DNA of 64,000 nt from JAVBSN01 sp031556525. Its GTDB lineage: Bacteria > Bacillota > Clostridia > Lachnospirales > Lachnospiraceae. The notes beneath the pieces are model-generated. The model was not told the DNA's origin and made no database searches. It saw only the letters and a program-made list of their open reading frames with translations. Position numbers and translations under genes: made by a program. Shown one piece after another: positions 18,543 to 26,898 of the stretch. Every line of letters begins with the position of its first letter. The first letter of the stretch is position 1. The DNA lies in contig JAVBSS010000003.1 of assembly GCA_031556525.1 (NCBI GenBank), forward strand, positions 107,474 to 171,473. Direction: 5' to 3'.

Positions 18543-19800
18543 TTTCGTTAGCCTCCAATATCGTTTTATTCAAATAAAATCTTTTATCCATTAATGGTTT
18601 CCCTTCAGAATCTCTAATTTCTAAATTATCTATTGCTTTTTGTAACTTATCTATATATTCATCAGATGTTTGTCCCTCAATAATTATAACTGCTGTCTTT
18701 GCACTGCTTGACTTTTCATTGCTAATAGCCATTCCCTTGGTCTTATGAAAAAATATTTCTTCAATTACTTTTTCTTCTAATAATTCTTCATAGCCTTCTA
18801 CATGATCGTATACTCCATCATTTCCGTATATGTGATATATCAAATAATTAGTTTCCACTTTTTCAGATATATCATCTGTACTTATTCCAAGGTAAGAATT
18901 GATAGACGCATCTAGCATATCAAATTGTGCACTTAATTTCACTATTCTATAGCACATACCTCCACCTAATCTTGGTGAAAATTCTATTACATTTACCTCA
19001 TCACCCTTAACTATAGCTTGATAAAACAAAGGTGTGTTTTTCAAGTTAAATGCTTGAGCAATTTGATTTGAAATCTTTTCTATATTTTCTGATGCTTTTT
19101 TAGTAACTTTAGCTGGATTTATCGAACTAAAAGATCTTATTTTATCATCTTCTATTTCGTTAAATTTTTGAGATGTAGTTAATACCGTAGCTTTTCCATC
19201 TTTAATATTAACATATACAACTATTTCATTACCTTCTTTGTATTCCTCTATAATAGCTTCTTCTGTCCAGCTCCATTTGCATGCATTTTCTACCGCCGCT
19301 GATAATTCCTCTTCAGATTCTATCTTACATACTCCTGCTGATCCACAACTATCTGTTGGTTTCACAATAAGCGGATAATCTAAATTTATTCCTTGTAAAT
19401 CTGTTTCTCTATTAACCTGATAGTATTTTGAAGTCTGAATCCCATTATCTATCATAATTTTTTTCATATATTTTTTATTAGTTACTTCCATTGCTGTCTT
19501 ACTAGAAAAAGGATGAGGCAGTCCTAATTCTTCAGATACTTTCATTGCCACTACTAGCTGCTGATCTAGACACGAACTTATAACTAGGCTAGCATTTCTT
19601 TCTTTTGCAATTTCCAATACTTTATCATAGTCTAATGCACTTTCTCTTGAATGTTCATCTGCAAATTCTGCTGCAGGAGGATTATCAAAATAATCAATAA
19701 GAATTGTATAATAACCTCTATTTTTTAATTTTTTAATCAACTCTCCATGGGCAATAATACCTCCCAATACAATTGCTACTTGCTTATTATCTTGTTTCAT
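18523..19800 (-). CDS. ATP-grasp carboxylate-amine/thiol ligase
   Basis: About 425 residues from the ATG at 19800, chosen because the GGAGG just upstream is well spaced (an in-frame ATG at 19812 overlaps that site). A pre-ATP-grasp domain (about 1-105, VAIVLGGIIAHGELIKKLKNRG) is followed by the ATP-grasp fold: YPLIVKPTDSCGSAGV (P-loop equivalent, about 140-160), IIEEYKEGNEIVVYV and VIEFSPRLGGGM (metal-binding Glu, about 275). Such ligases activate a carboxylate as acyl phosphate and join it to an amine, thiol or similar group. It overlaps the lyase gene. I infer it may attach an acid made by the neighbouring enzymes to an aminosugar, but the acceptor is not shown by sequence. Confidence 0.85.
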   Translation of the reverse strand: MKQDNKQVAIVLGGIIAHGELIKKLKNRGYYTILIDYFDNPPAAEFADEHSRESALDYDKVLEIAKERNASLVISSCLDQQLVVAMKVSEELGLPHPFSSKTAMEVTNKKYMKKIMIDNGIQTSKYYQVNRETDLQGINLDYPLIVKPTDSCGSAGVCKIESEEELSAAVENACKWSWTEEAIIEEYKEGNEIVVYVNIKDGKATVLTTSQKFNEIEDDKIRSFSSINPAKVTKKASENIEKISNQIAQAFNLKNTPLFYQAIVKGDEVNVIEFSPRLGGGMCYRIVKLSAQFDMLDASINSYLGISTDDISEKVETNYLIYHIYGNDGVYDHVEGYEELLEEKVIEEIFFHKTKGMAISNEKSSSAKTAVIIIEGQTSDEYIDKLQKAIDNLEIRDSEGKPLMDKRFYLNKTILEANENASSTI

Positions 19801-19833
19801 ATTTTCCTCCATTACCTATTGTTTCCTTCATAT

Positions 19834-20853
19834 CTATCCCAAACGAATATCTAACTTAAACTCCTCGGCAATACTATTTATTTCTAAGCCCTGTTTATCT
19901 GGAATTTCTACATATTCTAAATTCTCAATAACTTTTTTGTACGAACCTTCTCCTGGTAATTCTCCACCACATTCATGTACTTGATTTTGAAAATATTTTG
20001 CTCGTTCTAAATATTCTTCCCAGTCCATAAATCTCTCAATATCTATCACTATCAAAGCATGTCCATTACGAGACAAATCTGTTTTATGATTCAATCCCTT
20101 TACATTCCCTGCAAAGCCAGCGCCTGTAAGCATACCTGCCAACACATCTACCATCATAGACAATCCCACACCCTTATATCCACCAATAGGGAGCATTGAT
20201 CCCTTTAAGGCTTCTTCAGCATCTGTTGTAGCATGTCCATTTTCATCCAAAGCCCATCCCTCTGGTATTGGGTCTCCATTTTTTGCAGCAAGTCTAATTT
20301 TACCTCTTGCTGCTATTGAAGTTGCCATATCAAAAACAAATGGACAATCTACATTCTCCATAGGAAATGACATACTTAGAGGATTAGTACCAAATAATGG
20401 CTTATCTCCACCTGCGGGAGCAATAGCTGGTGCAGAATTAGCAAATACAAGTCCTATCATATGATTATCACTTGCCATTTTTGCAAAATATCCTGCTGTT
20501 CCAAAATTATTACTATCTTTTACTCCTGCAAACCCTATACCATACTTCTTTGCTTTTTCTATTGCTTTTTCCATTGCATAATAAGTAACAACTTGACCAA
20601 ATCCATTATTTGCATCTATATGATATACTGCTGCTTCATCATTTATCACATTTATTGTAGTAGATGCATCCATAAGATTTTCTTCTATTTTTCTTAAATA
20701 TATTGGTATACGTCCTAGACCATGTGTATGTTTCCCTCTAGTATGTGCGTATACTATTGTATCTGCAACAATACTTGAGTGTTCTGACGGCACACCAGCT
20801 TTTACTAATATTTGCTTTGAAATCTCATAAATGTCTTCGACTTTTACTCTCAT
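19834..20853 (-). CDS. Malate/L-lactate dehydrogenase family oxidoreductase (Ldh_2)
   Basis: About 339 residues from the ATG at 20853, which has an AGAGGA site; a longer in-frame start at 20919 would overlap the gene before it and has no good site. Family marks: TRGKHTHGLGRIPIYL (catalytic His region, about 35-50), VKDSNNFGTAGYFA, APAGGDKPLFGTNPLS and GYKGVGLSMMVD. Members are NAD(P)-dependent and reduce or oxidise 2-oxo/2-hydroxy acids (malate, lactate, sulfolactate, ureidoglycolate). Here it probably interconverts a 2-oxo and 2-hydroxy acid in the operon's acid pathway. The C-terminus has an extra Glu-rich helix. Confidence 0.87.
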   Translation of the reverse strand: MRVKVEDIYEISKQILVKAGVPSEHSSIVADTIVYAHTRGKHTHGLGRIPIYLRKIEENLMDASTTINVINDEAAVYHIDANNGFGQVVTYYAMEKAIEKAKKYGIGFAGVKDSNNFGTAGYFAKMASDNHMIGLVFANSAPAIAPAGGDKPLFGTNPLSMSFPMENVDCPFVFDMATSIAARGKIRLAAKNGDPIPEGWALDENGHATTDAEEALKGSMLPIGGYKGVGLSMMVDVLAGMLTGAGFAGNVKGLNHKTDLSRNGHALIVIDIERFMDWEEYLERAKYFQNQVHECGGELPGEGSYKKVIENLEYVEIPDKQGLEINSIAEEFKLDIRLG

Positions 20854-20866
20854 ATTAATTTCCTCT

Positions 20867-21760
20867 TTATTCGATTGATCCCTTTTCTGAGCATACTGCT
20901 TCTGGGTAATATTGATCAATCATACGTTTTACTAACACAACTTGTTTTGCTCTCTTCTTTGCATCATCAACAGACGTATCCCAACTATGTGTTTTTGCAA
21001 CAGATCCACCTGTCTTTAAATAAATCGGTCCAGCTGTACGAATCATTTCTGGCACTTCATAATGTCTAATAAATCCACCTGAAGACGCTGGATTTTCTGT
21101 ATGAATATCTATTGGTATATCAATAGCTTGGCGAATTCCTGCTAACATCTGTAATTGAATATCTCTTACTGGATTAACGGAATTAGCTCCTATACTTTCT
21201 AATAATTTTGCAGAACAAGGATTACCATGTCCTGTATGTGCTGATACTTTAAAATGAGAATCTGCTGGAATCTCACCATTTTTTCTCATTTCATTTAGTA
21301 ACCAAAGGCAACCTTCATCATACACCATAAATCCACGACATCCCAAAGCTGCTGCTCTTTTTACTTCTTCTACTGCTCGAACAACCTGTTCTTGTCCTCT
21401 TAATCTATAACCCATACGTTGTCCTTCTGATGTATGTACAGAAGCACTAGTATCTGTTGTCGCACGTGGCCCAATAGCTAAGATTAATTGTACTTGATAC
21501 TCTTTTGCTAAACGTACCATTTCTATAATCTCACTATCTAATAAAGTCATAATTCCCTTTGTCTGTGTTACTCTATGAATAGCTATACCATACTCGTCAA
21601 GCTGTTCTAATAATGCTTTCATTGTAGCAGGACCTTGAATACCCGGTACCTCAAAACGATATTGTGCACCATCTTTAAATCTCTTGTTTGATGTTGGTAA
21701 ATCATAAGCATCCCCGCCTGGTAAATTAATTGATTCTAGAAATTTTCTTGTAGCCTCCAT
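20867..21760 (-). CDS. TIM-barrel protein resembling U32-peptidase-like enzymes
   Basis: 297 residues. The opening GGDAYDLPTSNKRF and the stretch SAHTGHGNPCSAKLLESIG with downstream NPVRDIQLQMLAGIR and IDIHTENPASSGGFIRHYE recall proteins that databases tend to label U32 family peptidase, which are TIM barrels often without proven protease activity. No signal peptide or membrane segment. The four visible cysteines do not form an obvious Fe-S motif. It lies 13 bases from the Ldh_2 start and 16 from the PrpD stop. In this setting an acid-processing or lyase role is as likely as peptide cleavage. The family call is from memory. Confidence 0.5.
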   Translation of the reverse strand: MEATRKFLESINLPGGDAYDLPTSNKRFKDGAQYRFEVPGIQGPATMKALLEQLDEYGIAIHRVTQTKGIMTLLDSEIIEMVRLAKEYQVQLILAIGPRATTDTSASVHTSEGQRMGYRLRGQEQVVRAVEEVKRAAALGCRGFMVYDEGCLWLLNEMRKNGEIPADSHFKVSAHTGHGNPCSAKLLESIGANSVNPVRDIQLQMLAGIRQAIDIPIDIHTENPASSGGFIRHYEVPEMIRTAGPIYLKTGGSVAKTHSWDTSVDDAKKRAKQVVLVKRMIDQYYPEAVCSEKGSIE

Positions 21761-21776
21761 ATCTTGCCTCCTAAAT

Positions 21777-23126
21777 TTATATACTTGATATCAATGTTTC
21801 AATATCTTCTTCAATGTTCCATATTTTTGATAATATTTCTTTTGCATACATTTCATCTTTGCCTGATGCCTTTAACAATGAATAAAACTTTTGTTCTAAT
21901 TCTTCTTTATTAATAGGATTTTCTGGTTCTCCCTTAGGATAGTCTACCCTGTTAGTGAACTCCTGTGAACTTGTCTTAATAGTTACGATAGCTCCTCGTT
22001 TATTAGGAACTAATGCAGATAATTCTTCTGACTCTAGAACCATTACTTTCTTCATGATTTCATTAGTACGAGAATCTTCTATACACGCCTCTTCAAACTG
22101 CTGGAAATCAGCCTTTCCATATACCAATGCTACTGCTACACTATATGGTGTACTCATCTTGGCTGAAGAAGTCCCTCTAACCTCAATATGGTCATGTCCA
22201 TTTACTGCCAATCCGTAAGTCTCTACCTTAATATCTGCGATGTCATCTATACTAATATTATTCTCAATCGACACATTCATTGCAGCTTCTATTGCGGCAT
22301 GACAGTGACGACATGCAGCGTAAGGTTTTCTATAAATTAACTCAATTGCATACTTATCTTCAAATCCATCCTTTACATAAGATAGATTCACATCTTGAGC
22401 CATTACCTTAAAGAATCCTCTTTTGCCTCCTAATATATCGTCTGGGCCAACAAGTCCTGATGCTCCAATATATGATGCATTAATTGCTGCCACCGCTGCT
22501 CTTCCAATATTGTAGGGTTTTAATTGTGAACCATCATCAATTACTTCTAATATTCCTGCTGCATCTGTAACTGCTGCTGAGATAACTGCTTTTATTTGAT
22601 CAGATGTGTAATTAAGTGCTACTGCTATACCTACTGCTGCCCCAATTGTTCCACATGTACCAGTTGCATGATACCCCTTTAACTTATGTCCTGGTTGAAT
22701 AGAACTTGCAAGTCTAATAGCTACCTCATATCCTATTACTATTCCTTTTATAAATTGAATTCCTTCTATTTTGTGACTTTGCGCAACTGCTAATAATGGA
22801 GTAATAATGGGAGCTGCTAAATGCATCATGCCATATCTATGACCATCATCTAATTCTGCTACGTGTGAATTTATTCCATTTATCATTGCTGCTGCATATG
22901 TTGTTGTCTTTTTATGAGCACCAACAATAATTGAATTACCTATATCTCCCGACAATTGATTCAAATATTTTTGATTTTGATCTCTTAACATAGATTCTCC
23001 AAGATAAGTACATGCTACATAATCTATAACACTCATTTTCGCTTGATTCTTTACTTTCTCTGGAATATCTTTTTGAGATAATTGTACTATATCCTCTACA
23101 AAATAATCTGTAATATTTTTAATCAT
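21777..23126 (-). CDS. MmgE/PrpD family dehydratase/isomerase-like protein
   Basis: About 449 residues from ATG 23126, chosen because it overlaps the preceding gene by 8 bases in the usual coupled manner and has GAGAGG about 12 bases upstream; an earlier start at 23150 has no ribosome site. PrpD marks: SVIDYVACTYLGE, NGINSHVAELDDGHRYG (active-site Asp/His/Arg region, about 80-100), GYEVAIRLA, HATGTCGTIGAAVGIA and YAACRHCHAAIEAA. The family includes 2-methylcitrate dehydratase, cis-aconitate decarboxylase and iminodisuccinate epimerase, all acting on di- or tricarboxylic acids. It fits the acid-processing theme; the exact substrate is open. Confidence 0.86.
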   Translation of the reverse strand: MIKNITDYFVEDIVQLSQKDIPEKVKNQAKMSVIDYVACTYLGESMLRDQNQKYLNQLSGDIGNSIIVGAHKKTTTYAAAMINGINSHVAELDDGHRYGMMHLAAPIITPLLAVAQSHKIEGIQFIKGIVIGYEVAIRLASSIQPGHKLKGYHATGTCGTIGAAVGIAVALNYTSDQIKAVISAAVTDAAGILEVIDDGSQLKPYNIGRAAVAAINASYIGASGLVGPDDILGGKRGFFKVMAQDVNLSYVKDGFEDKYAIELIYRKPYAACRHCHAAIEAAMNVSIENNISIDDIADIKVETYGLAVNGHDHIEVRGTSSAKMSTPYSVAVALVYGKADFQQFEEACIEDSRTNEIMKKVMVLESEELSALVPNKRGAIVTIKTSSQEFTNRVDYPKGEPENPINKEELEQKFYSLLKASGKDEMYAKEILSKIWNIEEDIETLISSI

Positions 23127-24063
23127 CCTTCTTGCTTTCCTCTCCATCATTAACTACTTGACGAACATTATACTGTGGTAATCCACTAATAGTCATATAT
23201 ATCCTTCCCACATATTCACCAATAATGCCTAATATAATCATAATTATACCACCAATTAGTAATATCAGTACCATATTACTAGTATAACCTGCCACTATAG
23301 ACGGATTTATTAATCTTCTAATAACTAAGATTATACCCCATATAAAACCTCCGACAGAAAATATGAATCCTAAATATGTTGCCATTCTTAATGGTGCCAT
23401 AGAAAAACTGATAAATATATTCAACCACATTTTAAATAATTTTCTTAATGTATACCCAGATTTCCCTGCTATACGCTTCTTGTGTTCAATCTGCACATTT
23501 GCATAATTTGTGGTTATTTGCATCATAAACGAACCAATAGAGACAAATGGACTATTATATTTTCTAATTGCATCTGCCACTGGTCTACTCCATGCCGAAA
23601 AAGATGAACGATGTATTCCCTTAGGCTTATTACCCATTTTCTCTGCCAACCAATTATGAAGGTTACTAGTTATTCTCTTGAATAGCGTATGCTTCTTGTT
23701 TGCAAAATGAGCATATACTACATCATATCCTTCATTAAGTTTATCTACTAAAGTAAAAATTCCTTCTGCCGGATGTTGTCCATCATCATCCATGAATATA
23801 ACAATGTCACCTGTTGCATATTCCAATGCTGCCATCTTTGCAGCTGCCTGTCCATAATTTCTAGTAAGATTTACTCCTATTATTTGCTTATCTTCATTAC
23901 ACAGCTCCTGTATAACTTGAAAAGTATTATCTGGTGAACAATCATTTACTAATACCAGTTGATAATCTTCTGGTCTTTGTTCAAATTTTTCTTTTATATT
24001 GCTTACTACTGCAGGTAATAATTTTGCTGATCGATAGCAAGGGATGCAAATTGATATTAACAT
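23119..24063 (-). CDS. Undecaprenyl-phosphate aminosugar transferase, ArnC/GtrB-like GT2
   Basis: 314 residues. A GT-A domain (1-215) shows VNDCSPDNTF, LTRNYGQAAAKMAALE and the metal-binding FMDDDGQHPAEG (about 90-101). Two C-terminal membrane helices (about 225-250 and 260-285) end in GEYVGRIYMTISGLPQYNVRQ, cut here for length, which closely follows the ArnC pattern. ArnC moves 4-deoxy-4-formamido-arabinose to undecaprenyl phosphate; this enzyme probably loads the WecE-derived 4-aminosugar, or its acylated form, onto the same lipid at the inner face. It sits between the flippase and PrpD genes, and its stop overlaps the PrpD start. Confidence 0.82.
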   Translation of the reverse strand: MLISICIPCYRSAKLLPAVVSNIKEKFEQRPEDYQLVLVNDCSPDNTFQVIQELCNEDKQIIGVNLTRNYGQAAAKMAALEYATGDIVIFMDDDGQHPAEGIFTLVDKLNEGYDVVYAHFANKKHTLFKRITSNLHNWLAEKMGNKPKGIHRSSFSAWSRPVADAIRKYNSPFVSIGSFMMQITTNYANVQIEHKKRIAGKSGYTLRKLFKMWLNIFISFSMAPLRMATYLGFIFSVGGFIWGIILVIRRLINPSIVAGYTSNMVLILLIGGIIMIILGIIGEYVGRIYMTISGLPQYNVRQVVNDGEESKKDD

Positions 24064-24073
24064 TTTTGTACTC

Positions 24074-25522
24074 CTATTTTCTCTTAATTTGTTTAATAAT
24101 CTGTTTTACCATTGGTAACATAATTTTCATCATAATTATCATGGTTATAATGATAACGCCATAACGTATATACCATTTCCATTGAAACATAACCATAGAT
24201 ACTGTATTTATAACAAAAAATCCTATTGATAACGGTATCATCTTTGATAACGGCGCTATTCTCGTTCCAGTAATTTTCTTTTCCATAAAACCTTGCAATA
24301 TAAACAAAATAAAATAACTGATTAGCGTTGTATATGCTGCCGCAATACCTCCGAATATTTTAATAAAAATATAATTTAATATTACATTTACAATCATGGC
24401 TACTATAGTACCAAACGCAACAAACTTTGTTTTTTTGTGGTAATTCTGCACTGCAGTATAACAATAACTAAAAAATCGGAATAATACTCCTGTTACCATT
24501 GGCGCTATTAAATAAATAGCCTCAGCATATTTCTTTCCTCCAAGAATATATACTATTTCTGGCGCAAGAGCTACCAATAACCATGATATATATCCAAATA
24601 TATATACCATTTTCAACCAAGGGCTTTCTATCTCTTCTGTTTCGCCACGAGATATTTTCTCATATAACCAAGGCAACCATGCATTCCATACCGAATCTTC
24701 AATAATCCATATAATAAATGAAACTGTTGTTGCTAAAAAAAACAAACCTGCACTATGAGCATCTACCATTTTATTAATCATTATCTTATCTGAATGATTC
24801 ATAATCTGTATTGATATCATTTCAGGAATTAATGGTACGCTAAATGCTAATGCATATTTCCAATATTCTTTCTTTATCAGCAACTTTCCGCTTTTCCACA
24901 TTATTATCGCAACAAAAATTCCGACTATTATCTGCGGAGTATAAAATCCTATTATTCTTAAATCAACCAACTTATCCTTATATCCATTAATGCTACCTAG
25001 ATAAATAAGTAATAAGGATAATAGCGTTGCCGGAATCATAGATATCGCAGTAACTATCGTACTATGCTTGTATCTCATAAGTTGTTTTTCTCTTCTTTGA
25101 AAATACAAAGTTGATGTATAAGCAAATGTATATAAAATCGTAAATATATACATCAATTGATTCATACCACAAAACTCCATAAATTTGTTTTTAAAAAACA
25201 AAGTAATGACAGTAAAGCATGCAAAAATTGATATATATGATAAAGTCTGTACTGCTGAAATATATTCTTCAAATTTATCTGGAAAATCAAATTTGGCTGT
25301 TTCTATACTACGGAATAGGCAAAGTGACATTACGGGTACTATAATTAAAAGCCAAGACTCATAAGCACCTATGTCTCCATATTGTGATGTTGATACTATC
25401 CTAGTATAAAATGGAGTTACAAAAAACGTAATTCCTCTAACTACTAGCTGAGTTATTATATAAAATATCCCCGCTATAAATGCTTTTCTATTTAATGCAC
25501 TTTTTGATAATTCTTTATTCAT
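24074..25522 (-). CDS. Polysaccharide flippase, Wzx-like (MOP superfamily)
   Basis: 482 residues with about 14 predicted membrane segments, the expected number for Wzx proteins, and no soluble domain. The N-terminus (FIAGIFYIITQLVVRGITFF, then TPFYTRIVSTSQYGDIG) is typical of the polysaccharide biosynthesis flippases. It should move an undecaprenyl-linked sugar across the membrane, most likely the product of the ArnC-like transferase encoded 10 bases later. I see no good ribosome site before its ATG, so translation may depend on coupling with wecE, 26 bases upstream. Confidence 0.85.
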   Translation of the reverse strand: MNKELSKSALNRKAFIAGIFYIITQLVVRGITFFVTPFYTRIVSTSQYGDIGAYESWLLIIVPVMSLCLFRSIETAKFDFPDKFEEYISAVQTLSYISIFACFTVITLFFKNKFMEFCGMNQLMYIFTILYTFAYTSTLYFQRREKQLMRYKHSTIVTAISMIPATLLSLLLIYLGSINGYKDKLVDLRIIGFYTPQIIVGIFVAIIMWKSGKLLIKKEYWKYALAFSVPLIPEMISIQIMNHSDKIMINKMVDAHSAGLFFLATTVSFIIWIIEDSVWNAWLPWLYEKISRGETEEIESPWLKMVYIFGYISWLLVALAPEIVYILGGKKYAEAIYLIAPMVTGVLFRFFSYCYTAVQNYHKKTKFVAFGTIVAMIVNVILNYIFIKIFGGIAAAYTTLISYFILFILQGFMEKKITGTRIAPLSKMIPLSIGFFVINTVSMVMFQWKWYIRYGVIIITMIIMMKIMLPMVKQIIKQIKRK

Positions 25523-25548
25523 AACTAATTATACAAAAAACTTCTTGA

Positions 25549-26673
25549 TTATTGATAAAAGGTCTTAATAGCATCAGCAACCTTATATACATCCTCTCCT
25601 AAACCATAATACATTGGTAGTCTTAGAAGTCTTTCACTCTCCTTTGTTGTAAATACATCCTCTCCACGAAACTCACCTAATATCTTTCCGGCTGGTGAAT
25701 TATGAAGTGGTATATAATGAAATACCGATTTAACACCTTTTTCTTTTAAATAATTAATCAATTTACTTCTTTCAGGTTCATCTTTAGTCTTTATATAAAA
25801 CATATGCGCATTATGAACACATTCTTTAGGAATAACAGGAAGGTTAATATATTCTTTATCTTCAAGTTCTTTAAGCGCATCATAGTATTTATTCCAACTA
25901 TTCATACGATCATCATTTATTTGTTGTGCCTTTTCTAATTGTGCCCATAAATATGCGGCATTTAACTCACTAGGCAAATACGAAGACCCAGCTGCCACCC
26001 ATGTATATTTATCAACTTCTCCTCTAAAAAATTTACTTCTATTTGTACCTTTTTCTCTTATTATTTCTGCCTTTTCTACCATTTGTGGATCCTTAATTAA
26101 AAGTGCTCCACCTTCACCCATACTATAATTCTTGGTCTCATGGAAACTATAGCATCCAAAATCTCCAATAGCACCTAATGCTTGTCCTTTGTAAGTACTC
26201 ATAATACCTTGTGCCGCATCTTCAATCACTAATATATTATTACGTCTTGCAATATCCATTATAGTATCCATTTCACAGGCTACACCTGCATAATGGACAG
26301 GAACTATTGCTTTTGTCCTATTTGTTATTGCTTGTTCAATTAATTTTTCATCTATATTCATTGTATCTGGTCTAATATCAACGAATACTGCCTTTGCTCC
26401 TCTTAATACAAATGCATCAGCTGTGGAAACAAAAGTGTAGCTTGGCATAATTACTTCGTCTCCTGGTTGAATATCTGCTAAAAGCCCTGTCATCTCTGTA
26501 GCATGTGTACAAGATGTCGTTAATAATGCCTTTGATGTATTTGTTTTATTCTCTATCCACTTATTGCACTTTTGAGTAAATACTCCATCACCGCATATTT
26601 TTTTACTTTCAATAGCTTCTAAAATATATGATTCTTCCCCGCCTACTCGCGGTGGTATATTAAACTTTATCAT
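25549..26673 (-). CDS. wecE: dTDP-4-amino-4,6-dideoxygalactose transaminase
   Basis: 374 residues, full length for the DegT/DnrJ/EryC1/StrS aminotransferases. It follows E. coli WecE/RffA almost word for word over long stretches: PGDEVIMPSYTFVSTADAF, VPVHYAGVACEMDTI, IEDAAQGIMSTYKG and IREKGTNRSKFFRGEVDKYT. The PLP Lys is in FHETKNYSMGEGG (about K181) and the Asp in EDAAQG (about 152). The reaction turns dTDP-4-keto-6-deoxyglucose, made by RmlA and RmlB in this window, into dTDP-Fuc4N with glutamate as amino donor. It is the first gene of the 17-kb operon, with AAGGGG ribosome site. The usual partner acetyltransferase WecD is not in the window. Confidence 0.93.
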   Translation of the reverse strand: MIKFNIPPRVGGEESYILEAIESKKICGDGVFTQKCNKWIENKTNTSKALLTTSCTHATEMTGLLADIQPGDEVIMPSYTFVSTADAFVLRGAKAVFVDIRPDTMNIDEKLIEQAITNRTKAIVPVHYAGVACEMDTIMDIARRNNILVIEDAAQGIMSTYKGQALGAIGDFGCYSFHETKNYSMGEGGALLIKDPQMVEKAEIIREKGTNRSKFFRGEVDKYTWVAAGSSYLPSELNAAYLWAQLEKAQQINDDRMNSWNKYYDALKELEDKEYINLPVIPKECVHNAHMFYIKTKDEPERSKLINYLKEKGVKSVFHYIPLHNSPAGKILGEFRGEDVFTTKESERLLRLPMYYGLGEDVYKVADAIKTFYQ

Positions 26674-26780
26674 GTCTATTATTCCCCTTTGTTCCTTATT
26701 AAATCATCTATATATAATATAGTATTTACCTAATATCGCTATCTAATACTACCTTCGATTTTTCTACAAAACTCCCTACC

Positions 26781-26809
26781 ATTTTATCACTTGTAAGTTA
26801 ATTTGGCAA
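26781..26809 (-). promoter_or_regulatory. Promoter for the wecE operon
   Basis: Minus-strand boxes TTGCCA (26804-26809) and TAAAAT (26781-26786) with a 17-base spacer lie about 110-135 bases before wecE and just past the terminator-like hairpin of the preceding unit. The long leader between it and the gene shows no obvious riboswitch. Confidence 0.5.
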
Positions 26810-26846
26810 ATTATATATTTTATAGTCGTATAGCCATAAAATGCTT

Positions 26847-26894
26847 AGGGGATGAATATATATAAGTCTATAACCTTATATATATTCATCCCCT
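26847..26894 (-). terminator. 20-bp perfect hairpin after the export operon
   Basis: Arms 26847-26866 and 26875-26894 are perfectly complementary (GC-rich AGGGGATGAA end, AT-rich tip) with an 8-base loop. It begins 5 bases past the stop codon at 26899. The T-run after it is weak (GCATTTTATGG), so it may act as a terminator or as a 3'-end stabiliser. Confidence 0.6.
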
Positions 26895-26898
26895 GAAA

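Noticed and set aside
20854..20919. Longer start for the Ldh_2 gene giving a 22-residue extension
   Set aside because: The extension overlaps the preceding gene by over 50 bases, is unlike the family N-terminus and has no ribosome site, whereas ATG 20853 has a good one.
24074..25522. Wzy-dependent polymer pathway because a Wzx is present
   Set aside because: No chain-length regulator (Wzz/CpsCD type) or clear Wzy is present, while a complete Wzm/Wzt exporter is. The flippase fits side-sugar delivery better.
26674..26898. Riboswitch in the wecE leader
   Set aside because: Apart from the promoter and the terminator-like hairpin of the previous unit, I see no conserved structured motif in the leader.
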